DNA of 64,000 nt, from assembly GCA_023374025.1 (NCBI GenBank), contig SIJG01000071.1, positions 124,001 to 188,000 of the forward strand, read 5' to 3'. The notes under the pieces were generated by a model. The model was not told the origin of the DNA. It was given only the letters and a program-made list of their open reading frames with translations, and made no database searches. A program made the translations under genes and the position numbers. The first letter of the stretch is position 1; each line of letters starts with the position of its first letter. Positions 48,038 to 60,439 of the stretch are shown here, piece by piece. This stretch comes from Heterodera schachtii (taxonomy: Eukaryota; Nematoda; Chromadorea; Rhabditida; Heteroderidae).

Positions 48038-48853
48038 GGAAAATATCCATCATAGGTCCCAGACTCAAAATTGCATAAAAACACTTTTATAGGTTTTCTT
48101 AGGTGCTGAAAACGCCTAAACCGTCAAAAAAACTGCGCGGCAAAGCGTTTAAACCGGTTTTTGAACCGGTTTAAATCACGAAAAGTTGCCTCAAAAACCA
48201 GCCAAAAATCAATTTTAAATAGAAATTTTTAAACAAATTTGGTATCATTCGAAAGCTCTTAACGAGCTAAGTCTAAAAATCAAGGAATTAAGTCGAACCG
48301 ACGCATGTTATGGGTCCTCAAAATCGTTAAAACTATTTTTAAACCAATAGTCAGAAAATGGTAAAAGAACGTCAAATATTTAATTTAGCTTATTGCGCTA
48401 AAAAACCGCCGCACACTCGACTACGGCGGCCAGTAGGTGGGGCGAGACTACGGGCTACGGAAGAAGTCCGCGCGTGATCCGCAGGCGGTTGACTGATTGG
48501 CGGGGGCCCTTCGGGCCCCCGCAGTCAACCGCCTGTGGCGCTCGTCAGACCGCTTCCTCCGCCCTCCGTCTCGCCCCACTACTTGCTCCGTCTTCGCATG
48601 CTCCCTTTTGCGAAATTTTCTTTTAAATTGTTATTTCCCGTTTATTATTTTTTGGTACTGAAGTGTCCATTTTTTAAAAGGTCAGGTGCCTCCCTTTTCA
48701 CCCAAATTTTCGAGTTTTAAACCGGTTCAAAAACCGGTTTAAACGCTTTGCCGCGCAGTTTTTTTGACGGTTTAGGCGTTTTCAGCACCTAAGAAAACCT
48801 ATAAAAGTGTTTTTATGCAATTTTGAGTCTGGGACCTATGATGGATATTTACC
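48038..48853. mobile_element. 816-bp foldback element with GC-rich hairpin core (element E)
   Basis: The ends read GGAAAATATCCATCATAGG (left) and GGTAAATATCCATCATAGG (right, inverse). The arms are inverse for about 135 bp, through AAACCGGTTTTTGAACCGG. Exact target duplication AAATAATT at 48030-48037 and 48854-48861. There is no transposase; the interior holds the GGTATCATTCGAAAGCTC motif and a GC-rich core. A truncated relative lies at 63203-63312. The plus-strand ORF 48535-48720 is an artefact of the GC core. Confidence 0.93.
48405..48605. repeat. GC-rich central hairpin of element E
   Basis: The core GCGGGGGCCC-TTCG-GGCCCCCGC is a perfect stem capped by TTCG, a very stable tetraloop when transcribed (C-UUCG-G). 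Outside it GGCGGTTGACTG pairs with AGTCAACCGCC, with a 4-base bulge, and TGGGGCGAGAC with GTCTCGCCCCA. Nearly the whole 200 bp folds on itself. By eye about two thirds G+C. Confidence 0.9.
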
Positions 48854-48861
48854 AAATAATT

Positions 48862-51800
48862 AAAATATTTTTCATTAATTTTTATCATACTCAATTTATT
48901 TGGAGATGTATATAAACATTTGAAACAAAAAAATTAATAAATTTATAAAATATTTGAAAACAGGCCAACACGGGAAAAACCCATTTCAACACCCTTTGTG
49001 ATGTGAATTCTGACAAATAAAAAAAAATAAATATATCCAAAATGAATAAAAGTAAAATAAAATATAATTCAGTGATATATAAAGTCAGAAATAATAACAA
49101 AATGAAATGAAGCAAGGTGAACAAATTGAATGAAATTTAAAAATATGTTCTTAATTAAAAGAATTTTTTTCTATTTGATCAATAAAATAAAAAATTTGAA
49201 GGTTGAATAAAAAAAATACTATTAGATATAATAAAATTGTATTTTAATAAATAAAAAGCATCAAAAACCTATTTATCATACGAAAAATGCATTAGTAAAA
49301 ATGTTAATTAGAATAAAAAGTAATTAACGCCAGATGAATAGAATTAAATAATTCAAACTTAAAGACATTAAAATAAAATTCAAAACCTTCAGAAAATGTT
49401 CGCAAAAAAGTATAAGCAAAACTGATAGTTGATAATTAATAGTCATTAAACTATATAAAAATGTTAGAGAAATATTATTATATTAGGTTTGCAAATATTA
49501 ACTCAATATTAATATTAATAATAATTAAAAATAAAAAATATTAAAAAAGACGAAAAATTGTATTTAACAAAGTTTACAATAATATTTTCAAAAAGAATGA
49601 GATTTGAGCGGTCGCGCCCTTCTCAGGCCTCAATCATCAAGTGATGAAGAGATTAATAGATTTGATTTATAAAGCTAAAAAATATGATGATATATTTAAT
49701 AAAAGAAAAAATGGAAAATCAAAATTAGAACGATGAATTAAACTTAAATAATAGCATAATAAATATAAATAAATGTATTAAATTTATATCTTAATGAAAA
49801 TATATTGTACTTAAAATTTCAAAGTATTTTTCTATGAAAATTATTTGTTATTTTTTTAAAAACTCAATGAATTTTTAAATTGAACAAAAAAATTTAAAAA
49901 ATTAACTATTTAATCCAGTCTTGTGTTTATTCTGGGTAAATTTGATCAGGATTATTATTTTACCACAGTTTTTTTGGCATTAGTTCGTATTTATTTTTAA
50001 ACAAATATTCTTATAAATTCTATCCATCTTAAGAATTTTTGGTGCAAATTGAGAATAATTTTAAAATGAATAAAAAAAAGATAAAGCTTATAAAATAAAT
50101 TCATTACATATAATTAACAAATAAAAGAAAATAATAGAAAATACAAGTCGGAACAATAAACGATATATAATAATAACTTTCCCAAATGTTCATCAATTAT
50201 TATAAATATTAATTAAAAAAATAGATGCATTCCAAATAATGATGAAATAACGGATAATATAATATTGTTTATTTAGTTTAAATTTCCTTAAGTTTCGTTG
50301 GTGCCATGATAACATATAATATTGAATTATAAATAATTACTTTGACCAAAAAATATGCCTAGAAATTGATATTATCCAAATGTTAAATTGTGATATTACA
50401 ATAATAAAATGTTAAAATTAAAATTTATTTATTTGATATAACATAAATATAAAAAATATATTGATAAATAAATGCTAAATTCTTTCAAGATTTATCGAAT
50501 TTTTATATTAGCTCTAATACATTTTATAAAATATCGTATATGACAATAAATAAGAATCGAAAATTAAAAAATTAAATATTATTGTATATATTAAGGAAAT
50601 AAAGCATATACTATTAGAGAAGCATTATTAATATAACATATAGAAATCATAACCAATTTACTCAAGCATAAGGGGGACATTAGGGACATGAGAATGAAAA
50701 AATATTAATAAATTTTATGCACCAACTCAAATCCAATAACGAGAAAATGGGAATATAATTACTAATTTATATTTATAAAAACATTCAATAAATGGTTAAA
50801 TAAAACATAATTAAAAATACAGCAGGATCAAATCATTCAAATAAAATAAAAATCATCAATTTGAAAAACATTTTGTGAAAATAAAAATCTTAAATTTCGA
50901 AAATGATAGTCTGAATCAAAAAATCAAAAATGGATTTTGAACTATGTAAATGTTTTTCAAAAAATGATTTTTAGCATAAAATCCTCATATTATGTTGAAC
51001 TTATGGAAAAGAATTCATTAATTTATTTTCAATACACAAATAATAAATAAATATGTAAAAATAAAGATAAAACTTTAAATATGTAGCTACCATTTTAATT
51101 AAAATAAAATGTCTTCATTTTGAAAGTAAATTAATATTTTTGCAAAAATGAAATATTTTTAAGCGAAAATCCCTGAAATTAAAGAATATAATAAATTAAT
51201 ATATTTTATTGAGCTTATAATTAATTTAGATTTCCACCAATTTTTTACAAAATTTAAAAAAAATACGACAAAAATTGTAAAAAAATCGGTCCAAATCAAA
51301 CAATAAAGCTAAAAGGTACCAAATTAAATAACTTTTCATTGAAAAAGTAATAAAAAAACAATTAATATTCATGTTCTTAATTTATTCTTTGAAGAAGTTT
51401 TTAATAATCTTTGGCAAATTTTTGGACCCGACGAAAAATTTAAGGCTGCAATATTGGGAACAAGAGAGTTATATTTTTAAAGAAATATAACAAAATGATA
51501 AAACTAAATAATTAGTACAATAAAAAAAAATTATACTCCTTTAATTTATAAACTGTGTTCGGAAAACTCTACGCCCTATTCCTTTTTGTGAACAAGATTT
51601 ATAGAAATATAATTAATAAATCGAAAAATAAAGAGACAATAAAATTTTAATGAAAAACATATAAGAAACACATTATTAATTTACGAAAAGCAAGAAAAAA
51701 AATAGCAAAAGAATAAATAAATTAAATAAAAAAATTTGAAACCACGAAAAGTAATAATATTCATTTAACAATTAAATCTTTAAAAATGTAACTACAATTT

Positions 51801-52916
51801 TAATCAAAATAAAATGCCATTCATTTTGAAAGTAAATTTAATACCATTAAATGAAAATTAAAAGTAAATTTGAAAATATGATGAGTTAAACATTTAGTTG
51901 CCTTATAGTAATTAACAAATAATTACTTACAAATACATATTTTATATTAATCATGATTTAAAATTTAAGCCGAAAAATTTAAAGCAATTTAACACTATAA
52001 AAAAGAAAATTGTTTATTCCATTATATAAAAGCAGCTTTCTTTATATTTTTAATAATGGTGAATTCTTAAATAATGACTTTATAATTAGGGCTATTAATT
52101 ATATAGAATCACGAGACAATGACATAATTTTTCCATATTGAGGGGTATCCCAAACTCTTTCATTTTTTAAATTAATTAAGAAAAAACATTTTTTTATTTT
52201 GGCTCAAAATCCGGGGGTTTTCGAATGTATTATTTCGAGTCTGAACTAGTACTTGCCCTATTCGGAAGTCCCAATCCAAATTCGAACCAAAAGAATTTTT
52301 ATTTACAGGGAGCCATTTGAAAAGACAAGCAAAAAATCTCGAATTTATTTAGAAAAAAAATCTATTTATAAAATTCAAAAAGAAATTAAAAGGATAAGAG
52401 AAATATATTAAAAGGCAAATTAATTTTAGCACCAAATATTAAATGCTACTAAAGAAGCCTATTATGATGTAATTTAACAAAAGATTAGAACTCTGACAAG
52501 GTAGGTTGCGATTAAAACTTAATTATCAAAATTTGAAAAAATATAATTTATATTTATGTTATTATATTTATGAAAATATTGTTAAGTAACTGTTACTAAC
52601 AAAATGTTAATGCGGATAAAAATTTTGAAGGTTATGCCAAGTGAGTGAAAATATGGAAATAATAATAATTTCATAAAATTAAGCAAAATCATTTAAAAAC
52701 CAGAAACACATTTGCCTTATCAGATATTCGGCCTATTAATTAAATTATTTATTCTCATTAATATATAAATAGATTATATTTTTCTAAGTTATTAAAACTA
52801 AATGCTATTAAAATGGTAAAAAGAAAAAAAATTGATTATTACTAAAAAAAAACTTGAAAAAGATGAAAAAGATTAGTGCATATCCATAAAAATAATATGA
52901 AATAATTTATGTATAA
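48862..52916. other. A/T-rich DNA with one island
   Basis: No conventional gene. It contains the F4 island at 49597 and a copy of the TTGGCATTAG-type dispersed repeat near 49970. The ORF at 48891-49124 is A/T-driven. Confidence 0.5.
49597..49644 (+). other. Micro-ORF island, family F4 (15 codons)
   Basis: ORF MRFERSRPSQASIIK followed by TGA, GC-rich (GAGCGGTCGCGCCC) between A/T flanks shared with 46604. The in-frame Q-A-S-I with a GCC/GCG synonymous difference is the best coding-like signal in this family. Confidence 0.33.
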
Positions 52917-53258
52917 ATTAGAGCATCCTCTTCATCGCCGTCATTGTTGAGAACTTAATCGTCATGACTATATAAATGAAAATAAAATACCAAAATATCA
53001 AATTATATATTGCTCAAAATACAAATTTTTCATTTTGTAAAATACACAAATTTGTTTTCTTATTAATTTTGCTAAAAAATTAAAAAGATAAATTAAAATC
53101 GGGGAAACAGCCTCGTCGGGGTGAAAATTTTCATATAATAAAGTATAAAAAAAGTGAATGTATTTTTACATTATTTATACCCAAATCCATCTGATTCAAA
53201 AAATCCATGCTTAAAGTCCGGGCATAATTATCATTTAAAGGAGAAATTTACAATTTAA
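52917..53258. other. A/T-rich DNA with acidic-codon and F8 islands
   Basis: 52920-52970 on the minus strand is GAT/GAA-rich and preceded by TTATATAG. 53103-53124 is the second F8 GC island (GGGGAAACAGCCTCGTCGGG). No gene is established. Confidence 0.35.
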
Positions 53259-53339
53259 ATGACAGCCAAAAGAAACAGGGCTCACCAACTCTTTTTTGAG
53301 AACAAGAAAAAAGAAATTTATAAACTTAAAACTGATTGA
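53259..53339 (+). other. Micro-ORF island, family F2 (26 codons)
   Basis: ORF MTAKRNRAHQLFFENKKK then EIYKLKTD and TGA. It aligns with 1420 and 63743 by the start, Arg-5, the KKK run and the right flank (ATAAACTTAAAACTGAT), with a different middle. Confidence 0.32.
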
Positions 53340-54043
53340 AACATGAATATGTTAAAATATATTAAAAATTTAATTTCTAAAAAATAAATAATTATAAAAA
53401 AAAAAGAAATTTATAACATAAAAAAGCATAAAAAACAATATCACAGAATATAGTTTACAAAATTAAAGCAGCTCAAATTTGAAAGGATCGATTAATGAAT
53501 TGAACAAATTCTCGGAGATGTGCATTTTCATTACTTTTTTTAATATAAAATTTATAAAAAGGAAAAATAAAATAAAAATTATCATAATAATATCACTGAA
53601 ATTATCATTTACCCAATCAATAAAACCGACAATAATAGTACAATTAAGTGAAAAATGCGATTAATTATTTCTTATCAAAATAACAATATTTTTATGTCCT
53701 ATAAATGAATTTTTAAGAAGAGATAATTTTCTAAACCGACCATTATCGTCTATTAAAATAGTCTCACAAACATAAATATTGAATAGTTAAAATATAAATT
53801 ACCCAAAAAAGCAGATGGCATGGAAATTAGCAACTCAACAGAAACTTATAAAAACAAATAAAATGGTAAACGAATCAATTATTTTTTTACCAAATTTATA
53901 TATATATATTATTGAAAAAACTATTTATAAAAACAACACAAAGAAAATAAAATTATTTAAAAAATGAAAGCACCATTAATAAAAGGAAATAAAAATTATA
54001 AACAAATTTAAATATTTAATAAAAAAGAAATAACGCCTCCGCC

Positions 54044-54067
54044 TCATGAAACTCGCGATTGAGTCAT
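54044..54067 (-). other. Family F5 island, short ORF
   Basis: Minus-strand MTQSRVS then TGA, in the F5 start context. The GC-rich stretch continues beyond the stop (GGCGGAGGCG), as in 35132-35173, so this may be a truncated member. Confidence 0.22.
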
Positions 54068-54144
54068 GATTAAAGAAAATAATGAAGATATTTAAAATAA
54101 GATTGCATTAAAATTTATCTTTTAGTTTGGACAACCTTAGGAAA

Positions 54145-54219
54145 ATGCCGAAGACATTAAAGCCAGAGATTAGCATTTTTACTCACCAAAGAAGAGCTAA
54201 AAAAATTAAAAAAACTTAA
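54145..54219 (+). other. Micro-ORF island (24 codons)
   Basis: ATG-to-TAA ORF beginning MPKTLKPEISIFTHQRRAKK, ending in a Lys-rich stretch like the F2 islands but without shared flanks. Confidence 0.22.
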
Positions 54220-55943
54220 TTAATCAATAAAACAAAAAATACCAGTTAAAACTTCTTTAAAACCCATTCATATTAAGGGATTAAATTAAATTAAATTTTT
54301 GATTTATTTTTATTTTCAAATTTTGAAATTCATTTCAAGTTTATAATGATTTCTAATAAAACTTGCAAAAAATAATACAAAATACCTTAATTGAAGTTGA
54401 AGATTTGATTATAAATAAATTTATTCAATTTTAAAATTTCAAAGTTTATTTATAAAATTAAAAATGGTCACTCACAATAATGCTCAAATGTTTTAAAACA
54501 AATATCATCAAAATCTTAAGAATCAAGCAAAGATATTAAAAAAATGACCATAAATAAAAAAGGACATATCTTCCCTTTTCGGCACATTACCTTGAGAAGT
54601 TCCACAAATTTCTTTTAATTCTTATAAAAAATTAAATTAAATTAAAATTATTGAAATTTTATTTGATCAAATAAATATTTTTTTTAAAATACAAATGTTG
54701 TAAAATTTAAAGAAAATAATAATTTACAATTGTTTTTTGATGGAATGATGATTTATTTTTATTTATTTTTTTACCTTCGGATTCATCTCAAAACATTCGC
54801 CTAACTGTTAATCAAAGTGTTTTAATGAAAACATTTTAATATAAAGACTCAAATAAAACTAATTATGGGGTGATGAAAACATGAATAAGACAATGGACCT
54901 AACAAATAAGAACAAAGAATAAAACTTCGTAGTGAGTTAAACATACAATTGAAATTAAACAAAAAATGATTAGCGGTCATTTAATGTGATTATACAAATA
55001 CAAAAGCCTCTGATTAATAAAGTTGATAACGAAAAACATCTAAAATTAAAAAATAATAATTGATTGCAAACCACTGCCATGCGCCTAAATAGACCCAATC
55101 TGATTCCATTAATTTGACGTAATTTGAGCTAACTTATGAATCATTATTCTGCAAATAAAATTTTAAAAAAATTAAATTTAATTTTGCTATCATTGATATT
55201 TTTTAATTTATTTTAAACAAAAATTAATAATAAAGATGAAGAATTTATAACACTCTAAAGGATACAATGATATAAATACATTTATGGAAAAATTGGTGTT
55301 TAATTGAATTTAAATGTCTCAAGCAATATAACAGCAAAAAAAAAAACTCAAAACTTTTACAATTTATGAAAATTACTATAGTAAATTAATAAAATGCAGC
55401 AAATGATAATAAAATTTGCCCATTTCTTCAACGATTCATTTTCAAAATTTATCCCAAAATTTGTCCCATTTTTATGTCCCAAATTTTTTACCTTATTTAA
55501 TTAAATGTTTTCAATAATACCTTTGACCGAAGGAACAAATTTTCCCCTCCCCTTCTCTTTTTCAATGTTTTCTTTACTAAAGGAAATTTCCCGTACAGGT
55601 AAAAATTTTAAGAGTGAATCGGAATTAATCTCGGTCTGTAACATATTTTACAAAATTAAATCAAAAAGCAAAAATAATTAAAAACAAATTACTTATTGAA
55701 AATAAGTAAGATAATTTTTTATACATAAAAAAGGTTTATGTACATAAAAAAGTCAATAAAAATTTTAAAAAAATATAAAAACAATAAAATAATATGCATT
55801 ATTAAAAAATTCGATAAAAATAAATATAAAAACCGCAGAAAATTTTTTATTTTAATGCAATTTTAAGTAAAAGATAACAATTTATTTAAATGAATGTTTA
55901 ATTAATATTAAGTACAATAAATTTTTAAATAAATAACAAAAAA

Positions 55944-55997
55944 ATGAATAGAGGGAGCTGCCGCAGCGGCATCGCAACAACGAGTTTAAAAAGATAA
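55944..55997 (+). other. Micro-ORF island, family F1-like (17 codons)
   Basis: ORF MNRGSCRSGIATTSLKR followed by TAA, GC-rich body (GCTGCCGCAGCGGC). The ATG lies in a similar A/T context to 5680, and the right side (ATTCGAAA.., ATTAAAAAAC) resembles the F1 flank at 8240. The island sequence differs. Confidence 0.28.
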
Positions 55998-57480
55998 ATA
56001 AAAATACCGTATTCGAAATTATTAAAAAACATTTAAAAATTAAAATAATTATGTTTTTCCATTAAGGAATGAACGGTAATCATATGATAATTCACACACT
56101 TAATTATATATATTTACAAAAAAACGGAAAATACTAATAGATGAAAGCAAAATTGAATTCTTTTAAAAAGTATGGCCAGCCAATCAAAAATCAAAAAAAC
56201 AAAGAAAAAATAAATCCATTCAATAAAATATAATATTATTTAGGGATAAATAATAAAAATGTAAATATTATTTCACAGTTATAAAAAGTCACTAAAAATT
56301 AATTGCTCTTGAAAAATTTCTTTATTTGTTTTCTTGGCAAGAATTTGTTATTTGAAAATTATTTAAATTATATAAAAATAAATTAAAAAATATGCAAAAT
56401 ATGCCGCAATATAACAAAACCCATCATAAAATCAGCATAAATAAAGAAAGTGTGAGGGAAGAAAACTGAAAAATAAAGGAAAAAATGCAACAAAAAAATG
56501 CGAAAAAATTAACTATTACATAATTATACAAAAAGGAACAATTAAAAATTTATAAATTTATAAAAAAATTTGAAAAAGCTTCCAAGCGAAAATGAAGAAG
56601 ATACGAAAGAATATGAGCAGAATAAATAAAAATAAAATAACTTTATTAAAAAATATAAATGTAAAATCTACAAATTTTCTCGCCGCCCCCTAAAAATTCT
56701 TATTCTCATAAAAAAATTGGATCAAAATCGCAAAAGTTGGTCTTTGATTTTTTTTTTTTTTAAACACGCCGTAAAAGCGTTTTGAAAATCAAAAAAAAGT
56801 CGTTGCATGGCTTGACCCCTTCGTATTTTATTAAGCAACGTTTTACAAATTGAACAAAACTCAATCCTGTTGGACAACCGGCCAAAATTTTGACTAGGAC
56901 TTGAACTATTAAAATAAGATTAATAATATGAAACCATAAACTCAGTTTTCACGTATTTAAAAATCAAAAAATCTACAAAATTTAATTATTTATTAATTTA
57001 GATTTGAAGACGAATAAACAAAGCACTGAACAAAAAATAAAATAAATTAATAATCACAGATAAACTCATTACCTCAGAAATTCAATTCATATTGGTGTGA
57101 GGTGTCATGATTTTGAAAAGTACGCTTAAATTAATGAATAAAAATATCAATTTATTTTATCAAACTTACAATAAGCAATTTTAAAACACAATGAAGAAAA
57201 CTATAGAAAAAAAAATTTTTTAATATAAAATATGACGCAAATTAATTAATAAAAGGCCAAATCAAACAAAAAAACAAGATAAAATGATGAAAGGGTAAGA
57301 AGTGAAAAAAAAAGATAATCTAGAAAAGAAATTATGAAATTAAAAAATAAAAGAATTTAGCGAGAAAAGATCGGGGAGGAATTCCCCGACAAAATTGTCG
57401 TAAAAATGTTGGGGAGGAAATTTGATAAAAAGTCGAAAAAGGACAGAAATTTTTTTATATACCAAGAATTTTACCTAAAA
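55998..57480. other. A/T-rich DNA with hairpins
   Basis: No gene. 56760-56812 holds AACACGCCGTAAAAGCGTTTT followed by AAAAAAAGTCGTTG, similar to 60784-60836. At 57371-57389, TCGGGGA-GGAAT-TCCCCGA is a perfect 7-bp hairpin. Confidence 0.45.
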
Positions 57481-57645
57481 CCCCATATTGCTCTACGACG
57501 AGCCTCCGTTGAGCGGCGCTTGCTTAAACACGAAGGACGCAAAATTTAGTAAAAAAGGCTTAAATTGGTCTTTTTGGGTAGTCGGTATTTAATAAAACGC
57601 CCCTCATTTGTCAGCTGAGATTCGCAATAGAGCAATCATCCTAGG
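57481..57645. repeat. Possible small TIR element
   Basis: ATTGCTCTA at 57487-57495 is inverse to TAGAGCAAT at 57628-57636, with patchy further similarity. The interior is unusually GC-rich (GAGCCTCCGTTGAGCGGCGC). Ends and target duplication are not defined. Confidence 0.35.
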
Positions 57646-60439
57646 GTTATTTTGTCCAGAAAAATATGACGAAACATTTTGTTAAACATACACACATAAT
57701 AAGAAAAATTATTAAATTTGAATATTAATTAATTATATTGGAAAAATAAACGGTAAAAAACTTGTTAAACAAATTATCATATTCATTATCACAAAAATAT
57801 AGAAATGAAAAGAAAATAATCTGTTGCATTTTTTGGATTTAAATTTAATGCTGTTTTTTCACTGAAAAATTATTATAAGAGAGTAATTTATATATTTAAA
57901 TTTTTAATTTTTCATATTTTATTTTGTTTTTCACTAAATATTTTTGTTAAATCTATTTATTTAAAAAAAATTTTTTTTTAATTCTTTCGTTATTCTTATT
58001 AAAATTTTTTCTTTATAATTAGGCTTTTTATGCAAAATTGTTAATTAAGGTAAATATTCTTTTTTATAAATAAATTTTAAATGTGCCACTTTCTGTTTGA
58101 AATTGTATGATTAATATTTGTCTTGTCTTTGACATAAGTCAATATTTAGTTATTAAATTAAAAAGTGTTCTGGCTGTATTTCGGCGGCTGTGTTTTATCC
58201 TGTTCAGCTCCGGAGGTGCCGATAGTAAGCTGCTGTGTCGTTACTCAAAATCAGAGCCCGGTAAAAAATTATTTACGGGAGCGAGAGCAGGAGTTCAAAA
58301 TCTTCCGTGAGCGGGACTTCCGTAAAAATCCCGTCCATTTTTAATTTGAAATCAAAAATTTTCAGATTTTTGGGTCGAAAATCAGAATATTTTTGAAATT
58401 GCTTAAAATCAATTATTTTATACTTTTTCTGATCCAATTTATACTTTCGCCTCACATTAACCGAGACCGAAAATCCCTAGACTTTTTTTCAAAAAATTTT
58501 CATATTCATAAAATTGATTAAAACTTTGTAAAAGTTTAAAAATCAAATTTTATACCTTTTTTAACAGTTTTTGCTTTTTTATTTTAATTAGGACATATTT
58601 TTGGGAAAAAATCACAAAATTTGAAATCCTAGCCTTTTATGGCACTACCTCGATGACAAAATCAAAATTTCCGAACATAAAATTTTTTGATTGCAAAAGA
58701 AAAAAAATTATTACAATAGCAGTGCTATGGTAACAAAAATAAAAGAAAAATCAAATTAATAAAACCAATGAACAAAAAACTCCAAAGAAGTGCTCCCAAT
58801 GGTTGAAAAAGAATGTTCATTGCTTTGAATGACATAAAATTCGTTCTTTAAATTTAAGCACTTTGTACGTTAATGTTCTTTTTGAAAAGGCTTGAATCGA
58901 AATGATTTGTACTTTTTGATACTATTTTGACTAGGCGACTCTTCGGTCAATTTTGTTATAAATCTAACAGCCACAAATACGCTAAATTAACAATCAAGGA
59001 AATTTGTTTTGCCAAAAAAACACAAATTATGTTTGGTCCAAATAATTATGTAATTTAAATATCTAATTTAAAAAATTCAGAAATACAAAATAATTAAATT
59101 ATAATAAAAGTAATGAGCAATGAATTGGTGATGATCAAATTATTGCAATGCTAAAGTAAATTGCTTTTCAAAACTTAATTAAAATTAATTATATGGCTTA
59201 AAATGAAAATTTTAAATTAATTAATACACTTTTAGTAATATTTAAAGGCAAAATTAAACTTAAACGACTTAAAAATTGAAATTGTCTTTTTGCAAAATTA
59301 GACTTTCCCTTTTAAATATTTAAAATTTTATTCTTTATTAATTTTTGTTAATTTAATGCAATTTTCCTTCGAAAAAAAAGAAAAAAATTAAATCTTGAAA
59401 CACTGCGAGAAAAGCCGTCAAAAATAAAAGCAATTATTAATTAATTATATTTTTTTCAAAAAATAGCATTTAATTTTAAACAATAACTTAATCTAGTATA
59501 AAAATAACAAGTATAAAAGAGAAAATTTGAAAATAAAAACTAATAAGCAAACAGTTTCAATGTAAACGTAAATTTTAGAAACAAGGAAAAAGTTAATTAA
59601 TATTGATGATAACAAGTTAAAATGAAATCATTTAAAAACATATTATTATTATAAGTTGTAAAATATAAAAGCAAAAAATAAATAACCAAAATAAAATATG
59701 GAAAAAATATTATTTTAAAATATAAAGATAATAAATACATTTATTCTTGGACCTTTTACGAAAAATAAAATAAGAAAAATTAATCTTTTTGAAAAATGTA
59801 AGAAATAAATATTCAAAATTTATTTATATTTAAATCTTTACTTATGGAATATGAGAGAAAATGTGTGAATACATATGTATTTAATTGTTTCCACGGATTA
59901 ATCATTTAACGGAATATGTCAGAATATATATGTAATTGTATTTGTTTCCATGAAATAAATATAATCATAATGAAAATCACTTAAATTTCATTTACCCAAG
60001 CAACTAAAAAACGAACAATAATATTTAAAAAAAATTTTTAATAAAAAATAAGGTGAAAATTTGATATCTAATTAAAGTTTTTAAATAAGAGATTTTCATA
60101 TACAATTAATAAATTAAAGTTTAATTGTCGAAAATCGCGAAATAAAATAAAATTAAAAAAAGAATTATTGTCTTTTGAAAAAGGTAAGAAAAATATTCAT
60201 ATTTTTAATTTTTTTTTAATTTTAACTAATGGGATATGAGCTGAATGGGACAAACTAATTAATACTGTAAAAACTTAAATTCTATGAAAAAACCACCAAA
60301 AGTAATTAATAAAGAACAATAAATTCCAATTTAATTCAAATAAATTTTTTTATGATTTCATATTGTTATGAAAAAATATCGTATTGCTAATACAAAATAA
60401 CAAGAATGCACGGGAATCTGAGTTGGCGAAATGAATGTT
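57646..60439. other. A/T-rich DNA with one word-like patch
   Basis: No gene. 58200-58330 contains GGGAGCGAGAGCAGGAG and GAGCGGGACTTCCG-type words and may be a degenerate word array. ORFs at 58107-58310 and 58273-58455 cross it and are not convincing. Confidence 0.45.

Larger units (their letters stand above)
53340..55943. other. A/T-rich DNA with islands
   Basis: No conventional gene. The ORF at 53479-53664 is A/T-rich and unconvincing. Islands at 54044 and 54145 are listed separately. A 55080-55150 patch resembles foldback G sequence only weakly. Confidence 0.5.

Noticed and set aside
48535..48720. 61-codon plus-strand ORF in GC-rich DNA
   Set aside because: It is one side of the element E hairpin core and is open only because of GC content.
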